From positions 1 through 36,029 of the forward strand of contig NZ_NHSK01000141.1 of the NCBI RefSeq assembly GCF_016653355.1: DNA of 36,029 bases, in the 5' to 3' direction. Shown piece after piece: positions 1 to 8,371 of this stretch; positions within the stretch are counted from its first letter, which is position 1, and the number at the start of each line of letters is the position of its first letter. Both the position numbers and the translations under genes were made by a program. The stretch is from Rhodoplanes elegans. GTDB taxonomy: Bacteria; Pseudomonadota; Alphaproteobacteria; Rhizobiales; Xanthobacteraceae. The notes under the pieces are model-generated. The model made no database searches. It saw only the letters and a list, made by a program, of their open reading frames with translations, and was not told the origin of the DNA.

Positions 1-217
1 CACGGCCATCACGGCGCGCGCCAAGGCGAGCTGAGCGCGTCCCGGCGGGGCTCCGGGGCTTCCGGGGATCGGTTCGGCGGGAGACGGGTGCGCGAAAAGC
101 GCGCCACCATAGCGGGTTTCGGGGTGCCGCGGCAGCCGGTCGCAGCGGAAAATCACGCGGAAAACCGCCCCGCCGGGACGCGCTCAGCTCGCCTTGGCGC
201 GCGCCGTGATGGCCGTG
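1..217. repeat. 51-bp perfect inverted repeat, 115-nt spacer, at window edge
   Basis: Bases 1-51 are the exact reverse complement of bases 167-217, and the match stops at base 52 / 166. The right arm holds the last 31 coding bases and stop of the deacetylase gene plus 17 bases after it. The left arm therefore carries the same gene end on the plus strand (frame T-A-I-T-A-R-A-K-A-S, stop at 32-34). The spacer 52-166 is not itself palindromic, apart from a small imperfect hairpin around 88-115. The left arm may continue beyond the window. It could be a genuine inverted duplication, a very strong transcript hairpin, or a fold-back artefact of amplification or assembly. Confidence 0.9.
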
Positions 218-1491
218 ATCGGCACCAGCACGATGCCGCGGCCCTCGGCCTGCTTGATCCACTGGGTCAGGCGCTCGATCGACAGCGGCAGGGCGCGGGC
301 GATGCCGACCGCGCTGCCGGTCTCGCGCGCCGTCGTCTCCAGCCGGGCGAGCGCCCGGTCGATCTCGGCGTTGGAGGGCACCGCGTCGATCACCACGGCG
401 GCCTTGGCGAAGGGCAGGTTGTTGGCGCCGGCGAACTGGCTCGCCAAGCTGCGCGGCGAGGTGCCGTCGTCGATGTAGACGAGGCCGCGCTTGGCGACCT
501 CGCGCAGCACCGGGCCGATCGCCGTCTCGGTCGAGGTGAACCGGCCGCCCATGTAGTTGACGACGCCGACATAGCCCTGCATGCGGCTCATCGCCCACTG
601 CATGCGGTCGACGTTCTGCTCCGGGGTCAGCGAGGTCAGCAGCGTCTGCGGCCCCGGATCGTTGTCCGGATAGTCGAACGGCTCCATCGGGAGCTGCAGC
701 AGGATCTCGTGGCCCTGGCCGCGCGCCTTGGCGGCGAGCGGCCCGACCTCGGTCCCGTAAGGCACGAAGGCGAGCGAGACGACGGGCGGCAGCTTCTCCA
801 GCGCCTTTGCGCTGCCACTGCTGCCGACGCCCAGCCCGCCGACGACGAGGGCGACCCGGACGGCCGCCTCGCTGGCCGGCGGGCCCTTGCGGGCATAGGC
901 GACCGACGGACGGGTGCCGTCGAGGGCGATGCGCGGCACGTGGCCGTGGCGGGTCGCCTCGAGCAGCGACTGCTCGACCGCCGCGACCTTGACGTCGGGC
1001 TTCTGGCCGGACGGCTTGCCGTCGGCCTTGCCGTCGCCGGCGGCCTCCGCCTTGCTCTCGCCGGCCCCGACCGACACCTGCTGGCGCTTGCCGGTCGAGC
1101 CGTCGATGATGGTCACGGTCTGGCCGCCCGCCGGGGCGGCGGGCGCGGCGCCCTTCTGGCCGGTGCCCGGCTGGCCGGTGCCCGGCTTGTCGGCGCCGGG
1201 CTTGTCGGCGGGTGCCGCCGCGCCACCGGGCTCGCTCGCCGGGGCGGCGCCGTTCGGGGTGGCCGGGATGGTGCCGGGCGGCAGCGCGACGACGGCGGTG
1301 GGCTCGCCGCCGGTCGGATCGTCGACCACGACGGCCCAGCCGACGAAGCCGACGAGGCAGAGGGCAAGCAGCGCCGCGATCGGCATCCCGACCGGGACGT
1401 GACGGCGCTTGCGCCGATGCTCGGGCTCCGGCCCGCCCGCCTCGCCCGGCTCGGGCACGCCGAGCGGCTTCTCCAGATCGTCGCCGGCCAC
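184..1491 (-). CDS. Divergent polysaccharide deacetylase family protein (envelope-anchored)
   Basis: A 435-aa protein of the divergent polysaccharide deacetylase family (YibQ-like), thought to act on periplasmic polysaccharide or peptidoglycan. The exact substrate is not known. The N-terminus is charged (RRKRR), followed by one membrane segment at about residues 34-56. A long Pro/Ala/Gly/Lys-rich linker follows to about residue 190, then the deacetylase-like domain (VALVVGGLG, then LAFVPYG, LLQLPMEP, VYIDDGTS). The classical acidic metal-binding pair at the first motif is replaced by Gly-Gly, as is common in this divergent family. I chose the GTG at 1491 because AGGGAG stands just upstream; the frame stays open to 1677 but that part looks non-coding. 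It lies downstream of ctpA on the same strand, the usual rhizobial order. Its 3' end is one arm of the inverted repeat at 1-217. Confidence 0.85.
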   Translation of the reverse strand: MAGDDLEKPLGVPEPGEAGGPEPEHRRKRRHVPVGMPIAALLALCLVGFVGWAVVVDDPTGGEPTAVVALPPGTIPATPNGAAPASEPGGAAAPADKPGADKPGTGQPGTGQKGAAPAAPAGGQTVTIIDGSTGKRQQVSVGAGESKAEAAGDGKADGKPSGQKPDVKVAAVEQSLLEATRHGHVPRIALDGTRPSVAYARKGPPASEAAVRVALVVGGLGVGSSGSAKALEKLPPVVSLAFVPYGTEVGPLAAKARGQGHEILLQLPMEPFDYPDNDPGPQTLLTSLTPEQNVDRMQWAMSRMQGYVGVVNYMGGRFTSTETAIGPVLREVAKRGLVYIDDGTSPRSLASQFAGANNLPFAKAAVVIDAVPSNAEIDRALARLETTARETGSAVGIARALPLSIERLTQWIKQAEGRGIVLVPITAITARAKAS

Positions 1492-1645
1492 CGTTGACTC
1501 CCTGCGAATCACGGCCGCGAGTGTAGCACGCACGATTCGCCCCGGTGCGGCACCAACGCGCTGATCCGGCAGGCGCAAACGGCAACGGCCCGAGCCCGTC
1601 GGCGGTGGGCGGTACGGGATGCCTCCCGAACCCGTCGCGCATGCG

Positions 1646-1671
1646 AAAAGGGCGGCCTCGCGGCCGCCCTT
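1646..1671 (-). terminator. Rho-independent terminator after ctpA
   Basis: A 10-bp GC-rich stem (1648-1657 pairing with 1662-1671, loop 1658-1661) is followed on the minus strand by a short T run (complement of the A's at 1646-1649). It lies 28 bp past the ctpA stop and separates that operon from the deacetylase gene. Confidence 0.75.
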
Positions 1672-1699
1672 CGTCAACTCGGAACCAGTCGGCGCCGGC

Positions 1700-3049
1700 T
1701 CAGTTCGGCACCGCGGCGGCCTTGCCGCTCGGCGGGAACGCGGCGTTCTGCTGGGTGCCGCGCATCAGGTCGAGGGCCATGCCGAGGGCCTTGTCGTCCT
1801 TGGCCTCCGGCGGCACGTAGGACTGCGACCCGGCCTGCTCCTCGCCGTCCGCCTTGAGGTGGCCGCGCAGCGAGGACTCGCCGCGCATCTCGGCGCGCGA
1901 CTTCACCTCGTCCGGCACGTCCTGCAGGACCTCGATGTCCGGCACGATGCCCTTGGCCTGGATCGAGCGGCCGGCGGGCGTGTAGTAACGCGCCGTGGTC
2001 AGCCGCAGCGCGCCGTTGCCGGCGCCGAGCGGGATGATGGTCTGCACCGAGCCCTTGCCGAACGAGCGGGTGCCGATCAGGGTCGCGCGCTTGTGATCCT
2101 GGAGGGCGCCGGCGACGATCTCGGAGGCCGAGGCGGAGCCGCCGTTGACCAGCACGATCACCGGCTTGCCCTTGGTCAGGTCGCCCGGGCGGGCGTTGAA
2201 GCGCTGGGTCTCGTCGGGATCGCGGCCGCGGGTGGAGACGATCTCGCCGCGGTCCAGGAAGGCGTCCGACACCGAGATCGCCTGATCGAGCAGGCCGCCC
2301 GGATTGTTGCGCAGGTCGATGACGAAGCCGCGCAGCTTGTCGGCCGGGATCTGGCTCGCGATGTCGCCGAGCGCCTTCTTCAGGCCCTCGGTGGTCTGCT
2401 CGTTGAACTGGGTGATGCGGATGTAGCCGACGTCGGTGCCCTCGATGCGGCTCCTCACCGAGCGGACCCGGATGATGTCGCGCGTGATGGCGATCTCGAG
2501 CGGCTTCTCGGCGCCCTTGCGCATCACCTTGAGGTTGATCTTGGTGTTGACCGGGCCGCGCATCTTCTCGACCGCCTGGTTCAGGGTCATGCCCTGCACG
2601 GCCTCGCCGTCGAGATGCGTGATCACGTCGTTGGCGCGGATGCCCGCCTTGGCGGCCGGGGTGTCGTCGATCGGGGCGACGACCTTGACGAGGCCGTCCT
2701 CCATGGTGACCTCGATGCCGAGCCCGCCGAACTCGCCGCGGGTCTGCACCTGCATGTCGCGGAAGCTCTTCGGGTCCATGTAGCTCGAATGCGGGTCGAG
2801 CCCGGACAGCATGCCGTTGATCGCCGACTCGACCAGCTTGGAGTCGTCCGGCTTCTCGACATAGTGCGAGCGCACCCGCTCGAAGATGTCGCCGAACAGG
2901 TTGAGCTGACGATAGGTGTCGGTGGAGGCGGCCTTGGCGCTCGACCACAGCAGGTTGTTGGCGAGGCCGGTCGGGATCTGGGTCGCGAGGCCGGTCAGGG
3001 CGGCGCCGGTGGCGGCCCCGAGCAGAACCAGTGAAGTCTTTCGCATCAT
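1700..3049 (-). CDS. ctpA: S41 family carboxy-terminal processing protease CtpA
   Basis: A 449-aa periplasmic or membrane-anchored serine protease that trims C-terminal tails of envelope proteins. Residues 1-42 are a signal or anchor segment. A PDZ domain covers about 105-185 (GGLGIEV, PAAKAGI) and the S41 peptidase core about 205-400. The catalytic Ser-Lys dyad is visible as Ser307 in SASASEI and Lys332 in FGKGSVQ, with the supporting Gln336, giving the family's 25-residue Ser-Lys spacing. The start is the first of two adjacent ATGs, with AGAAGG upstream; it overlaps the stop of the EnvC-like gene by 4 nt, so the two are probably translationally coupled. A terminator follows at 1646-1671. 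In known systems CtpA-type proteases control peptidoglycan hydrolases, which fits the neighbour. Confidence 0.96.
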   Translation of the reverse strand: MMRKTSLVLLGAATGAALTGLATQIPTGLANNLLWSSAKAASTDTYRQLNLFGDIFERVRSHYVEKPDDSKLVESAINGMLSGLDPHSSYMDPKSFRDMQVQTRGEFGGLGIEVTMEDGLVKVVAPIDDTPAAKAGIRANDVITHLDGEAVQGMTLNQAVEKMRGPVNTKINLKVMRKGAEKPLEIAITRDIIRVRSVRSRIEGTDVGYIRITQFNEQTTEGLKKALGDIASQIPADKLRGFVIDLRNNPGGLLDQAISVSDAFLDRGEIVSTRGRDPDETQRFNARPGDLTKGKPVIVLVNGGSASASEIVAGALQDHKRATLIGTRSFGKGSVQTIIPLGAGNGALRLTTARYYTPAGRSIQAKGIVPDIEVLQDVPDEVKSRAEMRGESSLRGHLKADGEEQAGSQSYVPPEAKDDKALGMALDLMRGTQQNAAFPPSGKAAAVPN

Positions 3050-4374
3050 CCGCGGACCTTCTCGCTCTCGTTGGTTGCCCACCAGGGGGACGGATCGACC
3101 GGGAGCCCGTCCTTGCGGAACTCCACGTAAAGCACGGGTGGTGACGGTCCGCCGGCGGCGGCGCTCGCCATCGCCGGACCGCTGCTTCCCATCGTCCCGA
3201 CGGGCTCTCCGGTCAGGACGAATTGGCCGAGATCGACCGTGATCCGTTCCATGCCTGCCAGCAGCACATGATATCCACCGCCGGCATTCAGGATCAAGAG
3301 TTGGCCATAGGAACGGTACGGGGCGGCATAGACCACCCAGCCGTCGCACGGCGCCGTCACCTGGGCGCCGGCCCGGGCGGTAATCGACAGCCCCTTCTCG
3401 GTGCCGCCATGCGTGTCGGCGGCGCCGAACTCGCGCAGCCGCATGCCGTTGACGGGCAGCGGCAGCGTCCCCTTGGCCGAGGCGAAGGCGATCGCCGGGG
3501 CGAGCCGGCCGGGGTCTTTCAGGGCGGCGAGATCGGGCCTGGCGCCGACCGCCGCCTGGTGCTCGGCCTGGGCGCGCGCGGCGCGCGCCGCGGCGTCGAG
3601 ATTGTGCTCGAGCCGCGCGATCAGGTCCTTCAGGTTGTCGGCCTGGAGGGCGAGCTGGAGGGCGCGGCGGCGCGCCGTGTAGAGCTCCTTCTCGACCTCG
3701 CCGAGACGCTTCTGGCGCTCCTCGATCAGCAGGCCGAGCCGGGTGCGCTCCTCGGCCAGCACGGCGAGGTCGTTGGCCCGCTTGGCGCGCTCGGCGGCGC
3801 TGTCGCGGCGCACCCGCACGAGGTCGGCGAGATCGGTGGCGAGCGCCTCGGCCTCGCTCTTCAGCTCGGGCAGCACGGCGCCGAGCAGGATCGCGGTGCG
3901 CACCGACTTCAGCGCGTCCTCGGCGCTCACCAGGAAGGCCGGCGGCGGCCGCCGGCCGAGCCGCTGCAGGGCGGCCAGCACCTGGGCGATGGTGGCGCGG
4001 CGCGACTCCAGCGAGCCGTTGATGCCGTGCTCGGTCGATTCGAGCAGGTCGAGCCGCGCCTCGATGGCGGCGATCGCCTGCTCGGCGCCGCGCACCCGCC
4101 CGGCCGTGTCGATCATGGTCTGATTCAGCTTGCGGCGGTCCTCGCCGAGCCGGTCGATCTCGGCGCGAAGCTGCTTCTCGGTGTCGGCGGCGCGCTTCTG
4201 CTCGGCCCGGATCGTCTCGAGCTCCTTGTCGCGCTGCCGGATGGTGTCGAGCGCCGCCGGGGAGCGGCCACGCTCCTGCGCGACGACTGGGCCGGCCGGC
4301 GCGGCCGCACAAGCGAAGGCCAGCGCCAGCGACAACGCGGCGCGCGCGGGGCGGGAGGACGGGCTCGGCGTCAT
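3046..4374 (-). CDS. EnvC-like murein hydrolase activator (degenerate M23/LytM)
   Basis: A 442-aa exported coiled-coil protein with a C-terminal LytM/M23 fold, the architecture of EnvC, which activates cell-division amidases. A signal peptide covers about residues 1-33 (cleavage near VAQ). Long heptad-rich, Lys/Arg/Glu-rich coiled coils run over about 40-300, and the M23-like domain over about 320-430. The zinc-binding residues of active LytM enzymes are not preserved: the first motif reads GTEKGLSI and the usual HxH is replaced around YHVLLAGM. It should therefore be a regulator and not a hydrolase. I placed the start at the ATG opening a good signal peptide; a GTG at 4422 is possible but would put a charged stretch ahead of it. 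It overlaps ctpA by 4 nt. Confidence 0.88.
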   Translation of the reverse strand: MTPSPSSRPARAALSLALAFACAAAPAGPVVAQERGRSPAALDTIRQRDKELETIRAEQKRAADTEKQLRAEIDRLGEDRRKLNQTMIDTAGRVRGAEQAIAAIEARLDLLESTEHGINGSLESRRATIAQVLAALQRLGRRPPPAFLVSAEDALKSVRTAILLGAVLPELKSEAEALATDLADLVRVRRDSAAERAKRANDLAVLAEERTRLGLLIEERQKRLGEVEKELYTARRRALQLALQADNLKDLIARLEHNLDAAARAARAQAEHQAAVGARPDLAALKDPGRLAPAIAFASAKGTLPLPVNGMRLREFGAADTHGGTEKGLSITARAGAQVTAPCDGWVVYAAPYRSYGQLLILNAGGGYHVLLAGMERITVDLGQFVLTGEPVGTMGSSGPAMASAAAGGPSPPVLYVEFRKDGLPVDPSPWWATNESEKVRG

Positions 4375-4521
4375 CGGTTGCAGCGGCGATCCGGAATCGC
4401 GAGGCACGGGAATGGGAGGCACTTACCGACGGATTGGGGCGGCTTCGCGTCGCCGCGCCGCGCCGGCGGATGAATTCGCGTCCATGATTTCGCTCGGGCG
4501 GCGACCCGCGCGGGCGTCGGC

Positions 4522-5004
4522 TCACCCCCGGTGGTACGGATGGCCGGACAGGATCGTCACCGCGCGATAGAGCTGCTCGAGCAGCATCACCCGGACGAGC
4601 TGGTGCGGCCAGGTGGCGGCGCCGAACGACAGGACGAGGTCGGCGCGCCGCCGGATCTCCTCGCCGAGGCCGTCCGCCCCGCCGATCACGAACACGGCGG
4701 CCTCGCGGCCGGTGTCGCGCCAGGTCCGGATCTCGCCCGCGAAGGCCTGGCTGTCGAGATTGCGGCCGCGCTCGTCGAGCGCCACCGTCACGGCGCCGTC
4801 CGGGATCACGTTGGCGAGCGCGATCGCCTCCTCCAGCCGGCGGCGGTCGGTCTCCTGGGCCTTGCTCTCGCGGATCTCGACGATCTCGACGTCGCGCAGG
4901 CCGATCGCCCGACCGCTCTTCGCCAGCCGGTCGAGATAGCGATCGCCGAGCTCGCGCTCGGCGCCCGCCTTCATCCGGCCGACCGCGGCCACGACCAGCC
5001 GCAT
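4522..5004 (-). CDS. rlmH: 23S rRNA (pseudouridine1915-N3)-methyltransferase RlmH
   Basis: A 160-aa SPOUT-class methyltransferase that methylates pseudouridine 1915 in helix 69 of 23S rRNA in assembled ribosomes, using S-adenosylmethionine. Diagnostic stretches are present: FVIGGADGLG (the SAM-binding knot), LSFGAATWPHQLVRVML, and the typical end LYRAVTILSGHPYHRG. The length is normal for the family (about 155-160). The ATG is preceded by GGAGG at a 5-nt gap. It lies 13 nt after the rsfS stop, so the two ribosome-related genes are probably co-transcribed, and the EnvC-like gene follows about 150 nt on. Confidence 0.97.
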   Translation of the reverse strand: MRLVVAAVGRMKAGAERELGDRYLDRLAKSGRAIGLRDVEIVEIRESKAQETDRRRLEEAIALANVIPDGAVTVALDERGRNLDSQAFAGEIRTWRDTGREAAVFVIGGADGLGEEIRRRADLVLSFGAATWPHQLVRVMLLEQLYRAVTILSGHPYHRG

Positions 5005-5017
5005 GGCGGCCTCCGGC

Positions 5018-5416
5018 TCAGCTGGCGCGGCGCGCGCCGGCGTCGCGCGGCGCCCACATCTTCTCCAGCGCGTAGAAGCTGCGGACCTCCGGGCGGAAGA
5101 CGTGGACGATCACGTCGCCGGCGTCGATCAGCACCCAGTCGCAATGCGGCATGCCCTCGACCTTGGTCCGCACGCCGGCCTTGTGCAGGTCCTCGACCAC
5201 CCGGTCGGCGATCGAGCCGACATGGCGGTTCGAGCGCCCGGTGGTGACCACCATGGTGTCGGCCAGCACGGACTTGTCGCGGAGATCGATGGTCGTCGTC
5301 TCCTCGGCCTTCATGTCGTCGAGGCGGGCGAGGACGAGGCGAAGCGTCTCGTCGGCGGCGGGACGCGGCGGGGCCGGCTGCAGCGGAGCGGCGTCGGTGT
5401 CGACCGCGGCCGGCAC
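5018..5416 (-). CDS. rsfS: Ribosomal silencing factor RsfS
   Basis: A protein of the RsfS/Iojap family, which binds L14 on the 50S subunit and blocks subunit joining when nutrients are low. The core is intact: DDMKAEETTTIDL, MVVTTGRSNRHV, EGMPHCDWVLIDAGDVIVHVF and RPEVRSFYALEKMW. The start shown is the first GTG (132 aa), but no ribosome-binding site precedes it. The reading frame continues upstream without a stop, through a Ser/Ala/Lys/Pro-rich stretch, to a CTG at 5515 that has a strong GAAGGAAGG about 4 nt ahead. That would give 165 aa with a basic N-terminal tail. The downstream ATG at residue 35 would cut into the domain. It sits in the nadD-rsfS-rlmH order usual in this group. Confidence 0.93.
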   Translation of the reverse strand: MPAAVDTDAAPLQPAPPRPAADETLRLVLARLDDMKAEETTTIDLRDKSVLADTMVVTTGRSNRHVGSIADRVVEDLHKAGVRTKVEGMPHCDWVLIDAGDVIVHVFRPEVRSFYALEKMWAPRDAGARRAS

Positions 5417-5603
5417 GGCCGGCTTCGACGGTTTCGACTTGGCCGGGCCCGAGGGGGCGGCGGAGGCGGCGGGCTTTCGGGAGGCGCTCGCCCGCGAGCG
5501 CGCAGATGTCGTCAGGGGACCTTCCTTCGAGCAAGACCTGTTGAGCGAGAGCTGGGCCTCTTCGGCCGGCCACTCTCAAGATAAGGGGGTGGAGTAAACG
5601 GTT

Positions 5604-6404
5604 TCAACCACCCGCGGTGCCGCGCCGGAGGTTTCTTTCGGGCTCTGGCGTCCGGGCAACGGTCGTAGCGGAGCTCGCGTCGTCATCCGCCGCCTCGGTG
5701 GCGTCTCCGGCCGTCCCGTCGCCGGCGTGCCCGTCACCCGCCGGCAGCCGCCGCTGGGCGCGCAGCTGGGTCGAGGAGAGCGGCGACTTCAGGCCGTGCA
5801 GGAACGCCCAGGCGGGCGGCTTCAGATAGGGCAGCCGGACCGCCCGGTCCTCGTTGACGCGGGCGAAGGCTAGCGCCCGCCCGGCGACGCCGGAGCTCGC
5901 ATAGAGGCTCGGCCCGAGCCGGTCGACCACCACGATCGGCACCAGGTCGGCGATGCCGCGCCAGTTGTTCCAGCGGTGGAAGCTGCGCAGGTTGTCGGCT
6001 CCCATGATCCAGACGAAATGCACGCCGGGACAGCGCTTCACCAGATACTGAACGGTGTCGAACGTGTAGCGCACCCCGACCGCGGCCTCGAGCCCGGTGA
6101 CGGCGATGCGCGGATGGCGGGCGAGCGCCCGCGCCGCCTCGATCCGCTCGGCCAAGGGCGCCAGGCCCGAGGTGTTCTTCAGCGGGTTGCCGGGCGTGAC
6201 CAGCCACCACACGCGGTCGAGCCGCAGCCGCCGCATGGCGAGCAGGCAGGCGGCGAGATGGGCCTCGTGCGGCGGGTCGAAGGTGCCGCCGAACAGGCCG
6301 ATCCGCATTCCCGGCGCGTAGGGCGGAACGCGATAGTCGCGGCCGCGAAGCGCCGCCTCGTCCCCCGCCGAGACGGGCCGGAGCGAATGGTACGCCATGG
6401 GCAT
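5604..6404 (-). CDS. nadD: Nicotinate-nucleotide adenylyltransferase NadD
   Basis: Transfers AMP from ATP to nicotinate mononucleotide to make deamido-NAD in NAD synthesis. The nucleotidyltransferase signature GGTFDPPHEAH is at residues 39-49, WWLVTPGNPLK follows, and the second nucleotide-binding motif appears as PLSSTQLRAQRR near residue 210. The protein is 266 aa, longer than the usual 190-220. About 35 extra residues precede the fold and a low-complexity Gly/Asp/Ala tail of about 50 follows it. The start is uncertain: ATG codons at 6404, 6398 and 6308 (just before RIGLFGG) are all possible, and the GGAGGG before 6404 is 12 nt away. It lies between proA and rsfS on the same strand. Confidence 0.94.
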   Translation of the reverse strand: MPMAYHSLRPVSAGDEAALRGRDYRVPPYAPGMRIGLFGGTFDPPHEAHLAACLLAMRRLRLDRVWWLVTPGNPLKNTSGLAPLAERIEAARALARHPRIAVTGLEAAVGVRYTFDTVQYLVKRCPGVHFVWIMGADNLRSFHRWNNWRGIADLVPIVVVDRLGPSLYASSGVAGRALAFARVNEDRAVRLPYLKPPAWAFLHGLKSPLSSTQLRAQRRLPAGDGHAGDGTAGDATEAADDDASSATTVARTPEPERNLRRGTAGG

Positions 6405-6464
6405 GGAAGTCGAGGATCCCTCCGGCTCCGCGGGCTGCCTCCCGGCCGGGAGGATCGATCGCCC

Positions 6465-7799
6465 CTATGGACGGGTCTGACCCGAGCCGCGGATGCGGTA
6501 CTTGAAGGTGGTGAGCTGCTCGACGCCGACCGGGCCGCGGGCATGCAGCCGGCCGGTGGCGATTCCGATCTCGGCCCCGAACCCGAACTCGCCGCCGTCG
6601 GCGAACTGGGTCGAGGCGTTGTGCAGGACGATGGCCGAGTCCACCTCGGCCAGGAAGCGCTCGGCCGCGGCCTGATCGGCCGTGACGATCGCGTCGGTGT
6701 GGTGCGAGCCGTAGCGGTTGACGTGGCGGATCGCCTCGTCGACGCCGTCGACCACCTTGGCGGCGATGATGGCGTCGAGATACTCGGTCGCCCAGTCGGC
6801 CTCGGTCGCCGCCTTTACACGCGCATCGACGGCCTGCGCCGCGGCGTCCCCGCGCACCTCGCAGCCGGCGTCGAGCAGCATGGTCACGAGCGGCGCCAGA
6901 TGGGTCGCCGCGACGGCGCGGTCGACCAGCAGGGTCTCGGCCGCGCCGCACACGCCGGTGCGCCGCAGCTTGGCGTTCATCAGGATGGTCTTCGCCATCG
7001 CGAGATCGGCGCCGGCGTCGACATAGACGTGGCAGTTGCCGTCGAGATGCGAGAACACGGGCACCCGCGCCTCGGCCTGCACCCGGGCGACCAGATCCTT
7101 GCCGCCGCGCGGCACGATCACGTCGATGTTGCCGTCGAGCCCGCCGAGCATCAGCCCGACCGCGGCGCGGTCGCGGGTCGGCACCAGCTGGATCGCGTCC
7201 TCGGGCATGTCGGCGGCGCGCAGCCCTTCGACCAGGGCCGCATGAATGGCGCGCGAGGAGCGGAAGCTGTCGGAGCCGCCGCGCAGGATCACGGCGTTGC
7301 CGGCCTTCAGGCACAGCGCGCCGGCGTCGGCCGTGACGTTCGGCCGGCTCTCGTAGATGACGCCGATCACGCCGAGCGGCACCCGCACGCGCTCGATCGT
7401 CATGCCGTTCGGCCGTGTCCAGGCCTCCATGACGGCGCCGACCGGGTCGGCCAGCGCGGCCACGATCTCGATGCCTTCCGCCATCGCGGCGACGCGCTTC
7501 TCGTCGAGCTTGAGGCGGTCGATCAGCGCCGCCGTGGCGCCGCGGCTGCGCGCCTCGCTGACGTCCTCGGCATTGGCGGCGAGGATCTCCGGCGCCGCGG
7601 CGCGCAGCGCCTCGGCCATGGCGATCAGCGCCTCGCTCTTGTCGATCGCGCTCGCCAGCGCGACGGCCCCGGCGGCCGCACGGGCGCGCCGCCCGATGTC
7701 CGCCATCACGGCGGTCAGGTCCGGGGTACGGCCCTCCGGCCCGCGGGACTCGGTCACACGGGATCCGGGCGTCGTCAGGGTGGCGCTCATCGGCGACAT
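6465..7799 (-). CDS. proA: Glutamate-5-semialdehyde dehydrogenase (gamma-glutamyl phosphate reductase) ProA
   Basis: The second enzyme of proline synthesis; it reduces gamma-glutamyl phosphate to glutamate semialdehyde with NADPH. The protein is 444 aa, with a 25-residue N-terminal extension ahead of the usual start. Family motifs are clear: [17 protein letters not shown] (about 140-156), [10 protein letters not shown] (cofactor region), and the catalytic Cys284 in [22 protein letters not shown] and [16 protein letters not shown] lie near the end. The ATG at 7799 is one of several close starts; another ATG lies 9 nt downstream and the frame stays open upstream. In relatives it directly follows proB; here proB lies about 24 kb away on the other strand. 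Confidence 0.96.
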   Translation of the reverse strand: MSPMSATLTTPGSRVTESRGPEGRTPDLTAVMADIGRRARAAAGAVALASAIDKSEALIAMAEALRAAAPEILAANAEDVSEARSRGATAALIDRLKLDEKRVAAMAEGIEIVAALADPVGAVMEAWTRPNGMTIERVRVPLGVIGVIYESRPNVTADAGALCLKAGNAVILRGGSDSFRSSRAIHAALVEGLRAADMPEDAIQLVPTRDRAAVGLMLGGLDGNIDVIVPRGGKDLVARVQAEARVPVFSHLDGNCHVYVDAGADLAMAKTILMNAKLRRTGVCGAAETLLVDRAVAATHLAPLVTMLLDAGCEVRGDAAAQAVDARVKAATEADWATEYLDAIIAAKVVDGVDEAIRHVNRYGSHHTDAIVTADQAAAERFLAEVDSAIVLHNASTQFADGGEFGFGAEIGIATGRLHARGPVGVEQLTTFKYRIRGSGQTRP

Positions 7800-8011
7800 G
7801 CCTTTGTCATGACACCTTCCTAGCATGCCCGCAGGTCCGCTGCGAAGCGGGCCATCGCGTCTTCGTCGCGGGGCAGACTGGCGTTTCGGTCGGATCGGCC
7901 CCGCAGCGATCCGGCCGGACCGGCTCGGTCGACCCGGCTCGGACGAGCCGACCTGGTTGCCCACGCTCCCATCCACCCGCCCGGTCGCAGTCGTCGAGCC
8001 CGGAGATCGCC
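7800..8011. other. Divergent intergenic region proA / 77-aa gene
   Basis: A 212-bp gap between divergent genes that must contain both promoters. It carries short imperfect repeats of the type CCGGCTCGG / CCGGACCGG around 7915-7950, but I see no confident promoter boxes, operator or conserved RNA. Confidence 0.5.
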
Positions 8012-8245
8012 ATGACGCCGAAACAGCGCCTGCCCCGCCGGTTTCCGGTCGGCACCCGCCTGGTCGTCGAGGGCGAGCCGGACCGGCACGGCACGCTGCG
8101 GGTGGTGTCGCGTTATCTGGTGATGCCGAACGGCCGCCGCTACGACCTCGCGCCGAACGCACCCGTGCCGAGCGCCCCGGCGCCCAACGCGCCGCCCGCC
8201 GCCGGCGGTGCCCGCCGCCGCCGCGCCCCCGCGGCCCAGGCCTGA
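8012..8245 (+). CDS. Small hypothetical protein (77 aa)
   Basis: A 77-aa protein I cannot assign to a family. Residues 8-50 read like a small beta-rich domain ([13 protein letters not shown], then [19 protein letters not shown]). The last 27 residues are Pro/Ala-rich and end with a run of arginines. There is no signal peptide or membrane segment. The ATG has a good ribosome-binding site (GGAGATCG, 5 nt gap), and the frame has a normal third-position GC bias with no comparable frame opposite it, which supports a real gene. It is divergent from proA and precedes a secreted protein on the same strand; no functional link can be shown. Confidence 0.7.
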   Translation: MTPKQRLPRRFPVGTRLVVEGEPDRHGTLRVVSRYLVMPNGRRYDLAPNAPVPSAPAPNAPPAAGGARRRRAPAAQA

Positions 8246-8371
8246 TCGCGGCGTCGCTCCGCCGCGTCCGCGGCGCTGGGACGCATGTCGGGCTGCCCGA
8301 ACCACGCCGCATTGCGCTGACATCTGTTCTCGACCCGGGCGGCGGCCGCCGCGCCGGACGAGGGAATCGTC

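Noticed and set aside
3046-4374. Active M23 endopeptidase
   Set aside because: The zinc-binding His and Asp of the first motif and the HxH motif are not conserved, so an EnvC-like activator is the better call.
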